Notes: generated by a model from the sequence alone, not told the origin. 64,000 bases of DNA from Ctena decussata (GCA_963989385.1 OZ022501.1:1126001-1190000), one strand, 5' to 3'; counted from the stretch's first letter, positions 10,601-21,361 are shown. Program-made: numbers and translations.

Positions 10601-13600
10601 GAACAGGTCATTAAGCAAATTGTAATAACTGGTGTGCCCAAACATGATCAAGAATGAGTTTGCTTGGTACCTGTCTCAGCAGATACTTCAAGATGTTCCA
10701 AACATGTTCTGTGCCTCATGTGTTTGCGTTAAAAATTTCAATTTTTTCCAGTGCTAATATAAGCACGAACTGGGTTCATGCGAATCACATTTGGATTTGA
10801 ACTGCAATTTTCTACCTACCACAATGTTTTTCCCTTTTCTACATGCAGTCAAAACCGCACCTGAGATAATAGCATTTATTATCTCATAGACGCATCTACG
10901 ATTTTTGGTTGATTTGTCAGTAGGCCTAAAAAAACCGCAGGATAGAGGCCTGCTTGTCCTGTTGAGAGCTCGAAGCCATGCTTTCCTACTTTCAGTTTGA
11001 AGCGACTGGTTTACAGTCCATCTATTTTCCACACATTAGAAAGACTAATTCAGAAAGAAATATTTAGAATCAGTCAGCTTCTCGGTGAGTGCGACGCATA
11101 AGGAAGCTCAGTCTACTTGTAGTGATTATCCTTTCTCAAACCCGAACAAGCTGGCTTTCGTAGAAATTACAGAACAACAGACCACCTGTATGTTATAAAA
11201 TCACTTGTTGATAAATATGTAGTTAACAGTAGCAGAGGTAGTAAACTATTTGCTTGTTTCATTGACCTACATAAAGCTTTTGATACTGTATGGCATGAAG
11301 GATTGCTTTTAAAATTACAAAAAGCTGGGATAAATGGGAAAGTATATGAACTTATAAAGTCAATGTATAAAGATTCTGTCTCAAGAGTAAGTAGTAGACA
11401 ATATCTTTCCAGTCCAATTAATATTACACAGGGTGTTCACCAGGGTAGTGTTTTGAGCCCGCTTCTGTTTAATATATTTATGAATGATATTGGTGAGCAC
11501 ATATTGTTAGACGATGCACCATCAGTACGTAACTATAAAGTAAGTCATTTATTATATGCTGATGACTTGGTGCTTTTGTCAACATCGGCTGAAGGTTTGA
11601 AAAATAATATTGCAAATGTAAATGCATTTTGTGAAAACTGGGGTCTTAAAATTAATATAGACAAGTCAAAAATTATGGTCTTTTCGAAAAGTGGCAGACC
11701 CACGAAAGACAATTTGAAATTCACCATAGCTGACAGTAATTTGGAATGTGTAAGTCAGTATAAATACTTAGGCGTGACTATTTCCAGTAACGGCAAATTT
11801 AATGTGGCTGAAAAAACCCTAAGTCTAAAAGCAAGCAGAGCTTTGTTTTCTATAAAACAAAGTATATTTAACAATAACCTGAAGCCGTCAATTGCATTTA
11901 ACATATTTGATTCTCTTGTAAAACCGATAGCAATATTTAGTAGTGAAATATGGTTTGGCTACAAAACAACTTATCATAAAAAGTCTATTGATGAAATGTT
12001 CGAACTTTCACTTAAAGGAAATAATGAATTTGATAAAGTATTTATCAGATTTTGCAAATATATATTAGGTGTTCATTCTAAGGCCAGTAATTTTGGGGCT
12101 TATAGTGAACTGGGTCAGTTTCCATTAGTAATTTCAATAATTTCAAGTTGTATCAATTTTTGGTTGCATGCCATTTCTGCAGATGCGGATTCTCTACTAT
12201 CTAAAACATATTTAGATCAGTTTAATAGTGGAGGCGAAAAATGTGCTTGGCTCAGTTTTGTAAAAAATATATTAATTGAGCTTGGTTTTTCACATGTCTG
12301 GTATAATCAGTCAACTTTTAACAGTACCCGTTTAGTACGATGTGTTAAAGAAAAACTTAAAGAAAGGTACATCTTGTTCTGGAAAAAGCATATGAACTCT
12401 GAGGAGGAATTGAAAAAATTACAAACATATAAAGCAATAAAACAAAATTTTGGATTGGAGCAGTATCTTGAAGAAATACATGACAAAAATATAAGAAAAG
12501 CTTTATGTTCTTTTAGAATCAGTGCACATAGGCTAAAAATTGAAAGGGGAAGATATTCTGGTTTGAAATTGGAAGAGAGACTTTGTACAACTTGCAACAC
12601 TATTGAGGATGAAATCCATTGTTTATTTTCATGTATAAAATATGTTGAACACACAAAAAGTATGATCGGCCTGATTAAAGAGTCTGGATGTCTTTTAGGA
12701 TTTGATAACAAAGAGGATTTTATTAAATTAATGGGTCATACTAATGTCAAAGTTATTAAAGCGATAAGTAAATTTTTGCAGCAGTGCAACATTGTCTAGT
12801 TAATTACCATTGTGGCCTCTGACATATACTCCAAACCATTTGGAGACTATTAATGTTTGTGATTGTCTTTGTGTTATATATGTTCATGTATATATATGTA
12901 TTATTTGCCTTTAACCCATCATTTGGGTATAGTTGTGCAAAATAAATAAATTCTAATTCTTCTAATTCTAATTCTAATTCTAATTCTAATTCTTGATGAT
13001 ATTATAATGCAAGCGTCTATGGGAACTTGTCCAGGTGGTACGGATTACCGGAAAAAATGATCCGTAACGGCTTGAAAGTGTCCGTACCGGGTACCGATAA
13101 AATTTCCAATAGTTCCGTATCGGCCAAAAATGATCCGTAATATACGGTGATGCGTTTTTTGGTTTAAGAAAGAGTATATTTCCACACAGTGAAAGCAGAA
13201 GTAGTATTTTACAGGGCAAAGTCAAGCCAGGGAGTACCACTGAAATACTGTTAAAATTAAATTTGTTTTCATGTTACATCTGTCGGTTCAGTGCAAATAC
13301 TGAAGCAGAATCGTGGATACTGATCCAAGAAAATTTTGACCAGTACGGTAATGACTGAAAAAAAAAATTATCTGGAGCACTGAAGAGGAAGATGTGCCTG
13401 AACTATTCTTTAGAAAGTACATTCTCCGCCCTTCCTCCCCCCCCCCCCCGCCCCCCCCCCCCCCCCCCCCTTCAAATTCCCTGTCTTTTCGAGTCCTGAC
13501 CAACCACAAATTACCCTGACTTTCCCCTGACTTGGAAAAAATACATTTTCCAGATGTTTTTCCCTGACTGTGACAACCCTGGTTTTACATTATTTTATGA

Positions 13601-16600
13601 AAATAAAGTGTTCACAAATATTTCCTGATTTTGATTTTTGTTTCCAAATTCTGGCCCAGCCTTGGGACCTTGATCTTTAAAATGAGATGCCTGTGATCTT
13701 ATTTTGTCCGTAAGAACAGAGAAAGCCTACCTTGATACCTATGTTGTAGTCCCGAGAGATCAGAGAGGAGAAATGTACACCTAGGTGGGAGGACATATTT
13801 CTCTACAAGAATGTTGACTACTGTGGCTGTCTCTCCAGCAAACTGCCAGACTGTGCCCACTGTACTCTCACAAGGTACACTACCTGAAAAACAGATTAAA
13901 TATTACACACAGTCTACTTCCTTATGAAAGGCCCTAATACCATAAATGAGCTGCAACACGACAAAACCAAAAAAGTGGCATGTGCACCACGTGAAGACTC
14001 AGATCAGCCTGGGCATCCATCCTGTCTGACCAGAGTCTTCACTATGCAATTAAAGGGTAGCTAAAGGTCTAATCTAGCTCCATGTGGACAGCATAGACTC
14101 TGAGAAAACTGGGCAAATGCCCAGGCTGATCTGAGTCTTTGCTGTGTGCACATGCCACTTTGTTGGTTTTGTATGTTGCAGCTCAAATGGACTCCATTCT
14201 GGAAGGGCTTGATCCTTCAAGGAAGCAAATAGGAAGTTTTAAAAGTACTTGGCTGACAAACATGTCATGTGTTTCTATTTACCTTACAGGAAATATTAAT
14301 TAAGCTTTGAATTCACAGGTTCTCTGCTCTATAACGTCTTTCAGAAACATTCCTGATAACTGATTTTCCAGACACTTTCCCTAAATGTTTCAAGACTTTT
14401 CTACATGTTGTCTGATTTACACTTAAAAACAGTTATTTAGCTAAAATATCTGAGATTCAAACTCAATGTGCCTATAGAAGCAGCTGGAAGTTTCCGTTTT
14501 TTATTCAGCAACAATTCTTTGTTTCAGAGCATGTGAGTCTAACTGCTGATGTCACTGGAAATTACTGACATATTTTGTGACATTTTGAGACGTGAGATGG
14601 TGTAATGTCTATTTTTCTTTCTAAAATTGCCACAAAAATGTACATTTATCTGTGATACAGCTAAGAATATTGGCAGGTGCATGAACATGCTGGCAGGAAG
14701 GTTGGAAGAATTTCAATGGAAAGAATATTTTGTCATGGTTTTTAGTGTTAGCAATTAAATAGTTGAGCTCTAGCACTGAATTGTTGAGTAATTATTAACT
14801 ATTTGTTGGTCAGCTCAAGTAAATATATGACTCGTGCTCCGGGCTCGTGAAATGATCTACTTTACAACTGACCTCAAAACAGTATATTATTACACAATCA
14901 TTCACTGATAAAGCTGATCTTTTTCTTAAATAAAAGCAAAAGTCGCAAAACTTCTCAATGTATTAGAGCTCTAGGCTGAGTCCTGGTCAAACAAACCTTG
15001 ATCAAACACTCTGACTGTAGTATTATCTGCCCTTTCCTGCTTCTGTACACAGTGATCAATAAGAGATATAGCAGGGCCAGTAATAGCTGCTGCAGTGCGA
15101 GATATATTATTATTATCTCCCCTGTCCTGAGACACAGCATCCTTCAGATGACCTTTCTCTTGAGCAAGGTGAACTAAAGACTCCAGAGATTTCTGTAGCA
15201 TGTTCTTTATCTGAAAATGTGACTTTATAAATGAATCATTACTGCTAGGTTTACAACTCCAATCCTATGAAATCAACATATGTATTCATTTTCATTTGGA
15301 TATAGCAATGCCATCTGTATTATACTCCAATCCAGAATTTTTTAAATTTTTTTCGTAATCAAAGAACTGTTCGAGTATGCACCCTGACTGCCTTTTTATA
15401 CTGAATTTCGTCTGTTATAAATAAGACATGGGTTGTTCCCTTCCAAAACTATCCAAAAATCTTTATAAGATAGATATAGATTTTTGGGTTTGTTATAGAA
15501 GGGAAAAACTTGAAGATGGAATAGATTTTTGAGATTGTTTTACATGGGAAAAACCTATCTCATATCTGAATTTCACAAGGCTGATCTGCATGAATTAGGA
15601 AGGGTAAACCCCTGTCTTACTCCTATTCTAAATCAATAAGGTACAGTATGGAACAGCTCTTGATAAGGGTAATGAGAGATTTTAGTTGTAATTATGAGAA
15701 GTTCCTGCAAGGACACAGATACAAGATTCTTGTTTAGGGAAAGGAACCCTACCATTTTTTTTTGCCTCCCATTTCAACTGGGCTCTTAGGAGTAAATTCT
15801 TTCCGTTAAGTGCAGACCCCATTTTGAAAGGACTTTATCCATAGAGGCAAATAGGAAGCCACTTAAGTTGATCTTCTTTGTAAAAATTACAGAAAAACAT
15901 GGAGGCATAGTCATACACCTGAATATTTCCATTAAAAAAATGTTTTCCATGTCATGTGACTTCCAACAATGTGGCAATTTTGTCATGTGATATTCAGATC
16001 ATCCTTCTCATTTACAAAGGGTAATGAGAAACCTCAACACTGGCTTTATGGCTTGCGCCACTTCTATAGAAGGCTGAGATGACAAGTGAAGGCTGTGATC
16101 AGACTGCACTATAGTGCAGTCTGATCACAGCCTTTGCTTGTCACCAATGCAACAATGTTGGAAATCACGATGTGCCTCAATTACTACAGTCTGTCTAGGG
16201 ATATATACAACATTATGCAAGTTTTGAAGCATCACACTCCACAGCACAAGCTGACAAATTTATTCTACCAATCTTGAGAACTAAATAATTAAGTACATAC
16301 CTTCTCATGAAATTGAATGGCTGAGAGTTCTCCATCATTCAAAGCTTCTCTTCTTTTCCTCTGAAATGAGGTAAAACTGTACAAATCAGATAGTTAACTT
16401 CAGCAGATTCAGGCTATGCAAATTATTGGATGAAATTTTGGGCAGAATTTTTCTTATTTTTTTTTCAGTGAGCATATATGCCTTTGCTCTAGTCTGAACT
16501 GCCTCATTGTAGTGATTTCAATATAGGAGCCAAAACATATTCTCTACCACAGACTGCACATGGACATTGCCGCCCCCTTGCTTATTTATATGACTTCAGT

Positions 16601-17107
16601 AATGTTTGTACAAAATTTAAGGTCATGAAAGTTTGGTGCAAAACACGTCACTAGTTCTCAGAATCACAGAATGATAAAATGACAGCGCCAAATATTGCAG
16701 ACTTAAGTCTGCAAAAATTTCAGGAAATCTAAAGGTCAGAAAGTAATGTAGCATGGGAAAACCCAAAGCCAGTAGACATCAAGTATGTCAAAAGGTATTT
16801 ATCATGTACCTTCTGCAGCAATGAAAAATCAGTTTGTTTTTCAGATAATATTTAGTGGTGAAAGGCCTCCACCCTGAATTACCTTTCTTTTCCTTTCCTT
16901 CATTTCACCCTCTTCTATAGCTGCTACAGACTCAGTTTTCCTCTGGCTGTCCATCTTGAATGGTGTGACAATGTTGAACAGATCTGTCTTAAATCTAACA
17001 GCAGCTCCAGGTGTGTCAGTACCACAAGAGACATGGCTGTATATCTCATCCAACGCCTTCTCATGAGATAACACACAGCCATATTCATTCTCAACTAACA
17101 CTGACAT
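4522..17107 (-). CDS. METTL4: METTL4-like adenine N6-methyltransferase (MT-A70 family), whole gene
   Basis: Coding exons in transcript order: 17107-16883, 16360-16301, 15210-14997, 13883-13731, 9677-9430, then 8933-8753 or 5118-4938, then 4637-4522. All junctions have AG acceptors and GT donors and the phases agree, giving 398 residues (human METTL4 is somewhat longer). The MT-A70 catalytic DPPW motif is at residues 228-231 (IVIDPPWENKS), preceded by LPPRCTFLLSDLS and followed by MDSPHKKPYES and ELFARNLWPGWTSWGNEV, a C-terminal signature of this family. The family uses SAM to methylate adenine N6; METTL4 is known to make m6Am in U2 snRNA and has been proposed to act on DNA. An in-frame TAA at 17164-17162 lies upstream of the first ATG. 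Introns hold a LINE, foldback repeats and tandem-core elements. The identity is firm; the last exon and the use of the duplicated exon are less so. Confidence 0.9.
4938..5118 (-). CDS. METTL4: METTL4 duplicated exon, distal copy B (residues 301-361)
   Basis: 181 bases with the same acceptor context and GTAAGT donor as the proximal copy, phase 0 to 1. Reads VTKSGEPVYNMDSPHKKPYE, then GCHCKNESDCQYKT and SVPCSLHSKKPPLF. It joins the final exon across a split Ser codon (A|GC). The duplication also covers intronic flanks: about 4759-5157 matches about 8569-8967. The two copies are about 3.8 kb apart, with tandem-core repeats between them. The intact frame and splice sites argue against simple decay. 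Confidence 0.85.
5577..6721 (+). mobile_element. tandem-core element with (GCC)n and terminal hairpin
   Basis: Opens GTGTCTCGCCTGCTGGCGC. At least six units of about 155-160 bp follow, each with CTAAACGCAAAAACTCGAC, AAGTCAGTCAACCGTAAAAT, CCAGATGTATGCATG and GGCTCTAGCCCTTATAG. Then comes GACGCCGCCGCCGCCGCC, and the end is the hairpin GTCTCGCCTCTGCTTCGCAG-GCCAGAC. Lies between the two copies of the duplicated METTL4 exon. Confidence 0.65.
7240..8200 (+). mobile_element. tandem-core element ending in (GACG/GACA)n
   Basis: Diverged units containing 'gagcaaccattactatacg', 'tttcatcaagatatc' and 'ggttaaggagttatgg', ending in a GGACGGATAGACGGACAGAC microsatellite at about 8141-8178. Same architecture as 34370-35330 but more decayed. 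Between the duplicated METTL4 exons. Confidence 0.5.
8232..8340. repeat. 110-bp repeat, copy 1
   Basis: Near-identical to 8970-9080: 'gggtatacatgatctgc.ggtgtt', 'atatgatctactggtgtaaac', 'aacaccccaattttctgtcac'. The two copies bracket METTL4 exon B', so they may mark the edges of a duplicated or inserted block. Confidence 0.55.
8753..8933 (-). CDS. METTL4: METTL4 duplicated exon, proximal copy B' (residues 301-361)
   Basis: 181 bases between an AG acceptor after a TCACTATCACAG tract and a GTAAGT donor, phase 0 to 1. Reads VTKSGEPVYNMDSPHKKPYE, then GCRCENMSDCQYKT and SIPCSLHSKKPPLF. SPHKKPYE is strongly conserved in METTL4. By eye it differs from the distal copy (4938-5118) at 13 of 181 bases and 4 of 60 residues. 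It is intact, with both splice sites preserved. Because it enters in phase 0 and leaves in phase 1, splicing it to the distal copy would shift the frame. Confidence 0.85.
8970..9080. repeat. 110-bp repeat, copy 2
   Basis: Direct repeat of 8232-8340 located immediately 5' (in gene orientation) of METTL4 exon B'. Confidence 0.55.
9430..9677 (-). CDS. METTL4: METTL4 catalytic exon with DPPW motif (residues 218-300)
   Basis: Runs from acceptor TTTTCAG to donor GTAGGT, phase 1 to 0. The catalytic motif IDPPWENKS sits at residues 227-235, followed by LIVVWATNKQAQLQFIQDTL and VEFLAHWFWLK, which match the MT-A70 fold of METTL4. DPPW is the adenine-N6 methyltransferase active-site signature (D/N-P-P-W/Y). 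The downstream exon may come from either of two duplicated copies. Confidence 0.92.
9719..9935. repeat. 240-bp palindromic repeat, copy 2
   Basis: GAGCCATGACATGAC start, CAGCCTGGGCATCCAC arm, TTGGTTTTGTGTGTGTC and CGCTCA end. Sits in a METTL4 intron about 40 bases from the catalytic exon's acceptor. Confidence 0.75.
10245..10480. repeat. left 230-bp inverted arm (CAGTGCTCCAGATAA)
   Basis: Nearly perfect reverse complement of about 13150-13382, beginning CAGTGCTCCAGATAATTTTT. Ends of this type resemble hAT termini (CAGxG...), but no 8-bp target duplication is visible. Encloses a LINE. Confidence 0.7.
11141..12994 (+). mobile_element. 5'-truncated non-LTR retrotransposon, CR1/Jockey group
   Basis: The coding frame is open from about 11141 to TAG at 12799. 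Reverse-transcriptase motifs in order: AGFRRNYRTTDHL, FIDLHKAFDTVWHEGLL, GVHQGSVLSPLLFNIFMND and the catalytic LLYADDLVLLS (11548-11580). A C-terminal Cys/His zinc-type motif follows (LCTTCN...EIHCLFSC, near 12582-12632). The endonuclease and 5' part are missing. The 3' end is a TTCTAA simple repeat (12950-12994), typical of these LINEs. The RT frame is intact beyond the truncation, suggesting a fairly recent insertion. Confidence 0.85.
13150..13382. repeat. right 230-bp inverted arm (TTATCTGGAGCACTG)
   Basis: Reverse complement of 10245-10480. Together with 11141-12994 it forms a 3.1-kb unit with long inverted arms inside a METTL4 intron. Confidence 0.7.
13437..13470. repeat. C homopolymer run
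   Basis: A run of about 34 C with one G interruption. Similar G/C runs occur at 172-195, 817-856, 35966-35983, 45622-45641, 60680-60690 and 62620-62637. Confidence 0.8.
13731..13883 (-). CDS. METTL4: METTL4 coding exon 4 (residues 167-218)
   Basis: Runs from acceptor TTTTTCAG to donor GTAGGC, phase 1 to 1. It encodes GSVPCESTVGTVWQFAGETA and, further on, LPPRCTFLLSDLSGLQHRYQ. The LPPxxxFLLSD element immediately precedes the catalytic strand in METTL4 proteins. It joins the DPPW exon across a split Glu codon. Confidence 0.85.
13948..14185. repeat. 240-bp palindromic repeat, copy 3
   Basis: GAGCTGCAACACGACAAAAC to GTATGTTGCAGCTCA with inverted internal arms. In a METTL4 intron. Confidence 0.75.
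14997..15210 (-). CDS. METTL4: METTL4 coding exon 3 (residues 96-166)
   Basis: Runs from acceptor TTTTCAG to donor GTTTGT, phase 0 to 1. Begins IKNMLQKSLESLVHLAQEKG and ends VRVFDQ. The next exon supplies GT to complete a Gly codon. The middle is low in recognisable motifs, as expected for the region between the N-terminus and the methyltransferase fold. Confidence 0.75.
15786..15960. repeat. AAAGGAAAGAATTTGCTC foldback family, copy
   Basis: Carries 'gtaaattctttccgttaag', 'aggcaaataggaagcc' and 'aacatggaggcatagtcatac'. Other copies of this family: 17190-17400, 46930-47160, 47580-47770, 50020-50340, 51050-51240, 55540-55640, 57280-57500. Intact copies have an inverted AAGGAAAGAATTTGCTC / GAGCAAATTCTTTCCTT pair. 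Confidence 0.5.
16086..16134. repeat. perfect hairpin palindrome
   Basis: AAGGCTGTGATCAGACTGCA followed by CTATAG and its reverse complement; almost no loop. In a METTL4 intron. The GATCAGACTGCA core is shared with other foldbacks in the window. Confidence 0.8.
16301..16360 (-). CDS. METTL4: METTL4 coding exon 2 (residues 76-95)
   Basis: A 60-base exon, phase 0 on both sides, between acceptor TTTCAG and donor GTATGT. It reads RKRREALNDGELSAIQFHEK, which extends the basic run of exon 1 and resembles the family's Arg/Lys-rich stretch followed by a 'NxGE' element. It is too short to show up as a free-standing ORF. Confidence 0.75.
16883..17107 (-). CDS. METTL4: METTL4 coding exon 1 (residues 1-75)
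   Basis: Begins MSVLVENEYGCVLSHE and ends KERKRK at a GTAATT donor in phase 0. An in-frame stop codon 57 bases upstream of the ATG supports this start. A TTG three codons upstream (17116) is in frame but not needed. The exon carries the poorly conserved N-terminus and ends in a basic run that continues into the next exon. Confidence 0.8.
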
Positions 17108-17189
17108 AGTCTTCAATGAAATTTGAGCATCCTTTGTCAGGTATTCAAGTGAATTAGTACATTAGCAGGGGAAGCAGTTCCATGACGTC

Positions 17190-17400
17190 CTCCCTTTTCA
17201 ATATGGGATCAACTCTTAAAGGAAAAAATTTGCTCCTCTTGGAGCAAATTCTAATTTCTATCCTTCAAGAGTAGACCTCATTTTTGACGGTGACTTCATT
17301 CAGGGAAGAAATTAGTAACAGGTCATAAAACTTGTTCCCCTTTGTAAAAATGGTTGAAAACATAGAGGTGTACACATACATCTTAATTGAAATTTTATTA
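17190..17400. repeat. AAAGGAAAGAATTTGCTC foldback family, copy upstream of METTL4
   Basis: Contains 'aaaaatttgctcctcttgga' and its inverse, then 'aacatagaggtgtacacata'. It occupies the first 300 bases upstream of the METTL4 start codon, so any proximal promoter lies in or beyond repeat DNA. Confidence 0.5.
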
Positions 17401-17595
17401 TGAATCGATTAGTGGCACAAAAGTTACTGTAGATGGCAGAGATTGTAGGCCTCATTTTGTTTTCCTTCATACTCCTATCATATCTGATCATTACATCAGA
17501 GGACTGTTCTGTGGTGGAAGAAAGCCAGAAGTAGTTCTCAGCTGTATAGGGGCTGGGAAATACCGTGAAACCACCGCAGGGAACAGCCAACATTC

Positions 17596-17694
17596 ATACT
17601 TGCAAACGCAGGGTTTGAACCTACGCGGCAGAGGTATGTTGCCAGTCTACGGTTTATAGGTAAACCTCGCTACCGACTGAGCTATCAGGGTGCC
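17596..17694 (-). repeat. tRNA-like SINE head fragment
   Basis: The minus strand reads TGATAGCTCAGTCGGTAGCG (box A) and GTAGGTTCAAACCCTGCG (box B), separated by a longer-than-normal middle. Degenerate; not a functional tRNA. Confidence 0.45.
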
Positions 17695-17744
17695 TCATTT
17701 TGAGTATCAGCTTTTGTTAATTTTCCAAGACACAGATCTAATTT

Positions 17745-17771
17745 TGAGAGAGAGAGGGAGAGAGAGAGAGA
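17745..17771. repeat. (GA)n microsatellite
   Basis: GAGAGAGAGGGAGAGAGAGA. The rest of 17772-18430 shows no supportable gene. Confidence 0.8.
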
Positions 17772-18439
17772 ACAACTATTTTTTATTTAACAAATTGCTG
17801 TAAGGCAATAAAGGCGGCTCTTCAGAGCTTATGTTACATGTTGTACATCTTGCCGACTCAAAATAAATCTTCTCTTGTCTTTATAGGCTTATCAAACCAG
17901 AATTATTTAAAAAGTACGAACTGCTAAGGGCCCGAAACATTGTCAACAAACTTCTTGTTTGGAAACTGGAGACCGTTTAAGATATTTCAATGATATATTC
18001 AAAAATATTTACCTTAAATTATTGATTTTTGTCAAAAGTTAAACATGTTTCATGGTTCAAAATTATGGATACATTAACCACAGGCGCTTGAAGTTCTATG
18101 CTATGAAACATATTTCAATGCCGCTAAACATCTAGGCTATGAGCCATTTTGAAGAAATGACCAGGTGTGCAAGTTTGAGTTCGACTCCATTACGGTCTCC
18201 AATTTCCGGTGTATCAACGTCGCACAGCAACGTCATCAGGTTTTATTACGAGAAAAATGAAGTGATTCTGCGGATAACGATCTTCTTAAATGTACAGCTT
18301 CCTACTCTGTCCTATCATCAAACAACAAAATCAACGATCAGACTGTACCGATGTGCAAGCTAATCTGCATCTTTGTTGTTCGGAAAGTCAGTACATGTAG
18401 GCCTCAGTCAACATATGAAAATTTTACGCCAACGTTACT

Positions 18440-19948
18440 GCGTAGTTTTGACGTTGTTGACACTAGCATCTGAATTAGGCCCAGTATTTGCTCATCTCTT
18501 CCAACAATCTATTGACACGGGTGAAATCCCCAAGGAATGGTCTCTTGCAAAAAAGGAGATAGGTCTTTGGTTTGCAATTACCGACCGGTTTCTCTAACTT
18601 GTGTACCATGCAAGTTACTCGAACACATTGTCTGCTCTAATATTATGGCACATTTGGATGAACATAAACTTTTGTCAGACAGACAACATGCATTTCGGAA
18701 GAAACATAGTTGCGAAACTCAATTGATCACAGTTATAAACGACTGGGCTAAAATCTTGGATAAGGGTGGTCAGGTTGACACTTTTATCTTGGACTTCGAG
18801 AAAGCTTTTGACACTCCCCCTCATGAATTACTTAAATGTAAGCTATTCGGCTATGGTATTGGTGGGAAGACTCTGAAATGGATAGATTCTTTTCTCTGTT
18901 ACAGGCAGCAGCGTGTGGTGGTAAATGGAGTTAAGTCGGATTGGGCCCCGGTTTTGTCGGGTGTCCCCCAGGGCACCGTGCTTGGACCACTGTTATTCTC
19001 GTTGTACATTAACGATATAATATAAAATATTGACTCGGAATTAAGACTTTTTGCTGACGATTGTGTTTGCTATCGTGTAATCAGAGATATTGAAGACACA
19101 GTGAAACTTCAGGAGGATATAGATCGTTTAGGTTGTTGGGCAAGGAGTTGGGGCATGAGATTTCAACCTGTCAAATGCAACATAATGCAAATTACAAGGA
19201 AACGGATCAAGAAGATCAATGCTTCCTACACCTTAGAGGGAACGGTCGTCAATAATGTAGAAACTATCAAGTATCTCGGCATAACCATTACCAATGATTT
19301 GAAATGGAACACTCATGTCAGCAATATTTGCACAAAGGCTAATAGGACCCTCGGCTTCCTCAGACGTAACTTGGCAGCATGTCCACAAGATGTTAAAGAG
19401 TCAGCATACAAGGGACTGGTGCGTCCAGTCCTGGAGTATGGCAGTTCAGTTTGGGACCCTCAGAGTATACTTCTCCAAGATGAACTTGAGAAGGTGCAGA
19501 AAAGGGCAGCTAGATTTGTAACGGGAAATTACACATATGAAACTGGGAGTATGACTGGCATTCTGGAGAAACTTAAGTGGGAATCCCTAAAAAAGAGAAG
19601 GAAAGATAGTAGACTCATAATGCTGTACAAAGGTCTGAGGGGTGCAGCCAGTATACCCATAAATGACCTTGTTCCCCCAAGTAGGCGTACCAGGAATCAT
19701 CATTCCCTGGCATTTCAAACCCCATTGGCTGGGACTGACATTTACAAGTCCAGTTTCTTCCCCCAGACTATTAGAGATTGGAATTCCCTGGAAGATTCAC
19801 TTATTTCTGCTGCTGAGGGTGCAGAGGATTCAGTTACTAAGTTTACTTCTCTTATAAGGGCTAGGGACTAGCTTCCCTGATAGACAGGTCCTGGTGAATG
19901 ATTGTCCTTGGACGTATCACCAGTAAACAATTCTGATTCTGATTCTGA
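18440..19948 (+). pseudogene. degenerate non-LTR retrotransposon (CR1/Jockey group)
   Basis: RT domain in pieces: [20 protein letters not shown], frame change near 18555, [58 protein letters not shown], in-frame TAA at 19023-19025, then LRLFADDCVCY (catalytic FADD) and the C-terminal thumb (YLGITITNDLKWNTHVSNI, NRTLGFLRRNLA, VRPVLEYGSSVWDP) to TAG at 19871. The 3' end has a TTCTGA simple repeat. 5'-truncated and inactive: one frameshift and one nonsense codon. Confidence 0.85.
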
Positions 19949-19990
19949 CACGAACGTCATGACGTCATTTTCATCAGTTTTCACTCGTTA

Positions 19991-21361
19991 GGGTCAATGC
20001 GGGTAAATACGGACAGAGGGGTAAATACGGACAGCTGACTTTAATCGGCTGTAAGAGGACTCTCTTCGGGAGTGACGTTAAACGGCCCGTTTCTGATAAA
20101 AATCTTAAACATTCGGTTCCATTGCTGTTTGAAAACCAATGGCCTAGCCTCCCTTTGAATGACGAATTTTTCTCGTTCATTCGGACAACCCCTACTTTCT
20201 TTCAGTCTCTGACAAAACTTCGAACTGCGGGCGAATTCAAAACAAAATTTCATTACATAAATCAAGGTAGTTTTACTGATTTCTACGATGTTCAATTAAT
20301 TTTAACAAAGTATATACTATTCCGGTTTTACTTAAAACAGCTTGTTTCACTCAGAAAACAGTTGTTTCTTAATAATCAAGCAAAATATAAACTGTCCGTA
20401 TTTAACCATCTATTTTTTAAGGGTCGGGTAAATACGGACAGCTACTTTACAATGTCAAGTGTGTGTGTGTGTGTGTGTGTATGTGTGTGTGTAACACAGT
20501 TTGATATTATGGGTAATAAAATGGGGGAGAGGAGGAAGGTTGGGTTGGGTGGGTTACAGACGGAAATGGGACAGGGAAATAAAAAAAAAATTATGAGGCT
20601 GTTTTACTATAAAATCCCTATTTCGTGATGTCACAAATTTTATTTTGTGATAGATCTATCATAAAATGCTTTATGATATCACAAAATATTTTGTGATATC
20701 ACAAAATAGAGTTTGTTATATATCACAAAATCGAATTCGTAACATCAAAAATTCACAATGATTTTTGATATCACTAATTCGATTTTGTGAAATCACAAAT
20801 TCGATTTTTATGATATCACGAATTCGATTTTGTGATATCACAAAATAGATTTTATGATATCATAAAATCATTGGTATTTTGTGATATCAAAAATTCGACA
20901 TAGACATTAATTGGTAACCATCTTGTTAAAATGTACTATATTTTAAATGAATTTCTTAACCAAAGCTGATAGAAAATGATCAGTAAAATGGTTTTGTTAA
21001 GCTTGCAAATGTTGTCAACATCTTTGTAGTCTTTTGAAATAATCCTAACGCATAGCATATTTTTAAAAACAATTAAGTGTCCGTACTTTCCCTACTGTTA
21101 TACATAGTGTCCGTACTATCCCTCCCTACGTCCGGACTTTCCCTACTTCGTCCGTATTTACCCGATTCTACATAATTCGCATTTTAGTAAATTTTTGTCG
21201 ATTATAGCTCATGAATGGACTTCCCTCAACTATCAGAGCCAAGAAAAGACATTAATCGAATATAAAAACCGGTATCCGGCTGCATGCTGTAGGTATACAG
21301 AGGACAAGGATGTGTGAAACCTCGATGTGTAAAAATCGTCCGTATTTACCCGCATTGACCC
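19991..21361. mobile_element. 1.37-kb inverted-repeat element flanked by TA
   Basis: Ends GGGTCAATGCGGGTAAATAC and its reverse complement, flanked by TA at 19989-19990 and 21362-21363. The motif GGGTAAATACGGACAG recurs inside (20011, 20428 and, inverted, near 21070-21165). Contains a GT microsatellite (20459-20492) and a dense series of GTGATATCAC palindromes (20628-20890). No transposase frame; non-autonomous, possibly Tc1/mariner-like from its TA site. Confidence 0.7.
20625..20895. repeat. array of GTGATATCACAAAAT palindromes
   Basis: At least ten variants of TTTTGTGATATCACAAAAT and AATTCGATTTTGTGATATC in both orientations within 270 bp. Highly self-complementary. Confidence 0.8.

Noticed and set aside
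12307..12711. Minus-strand 134-codon ORF
   Set aside because: Antisense of the LINE coding region.
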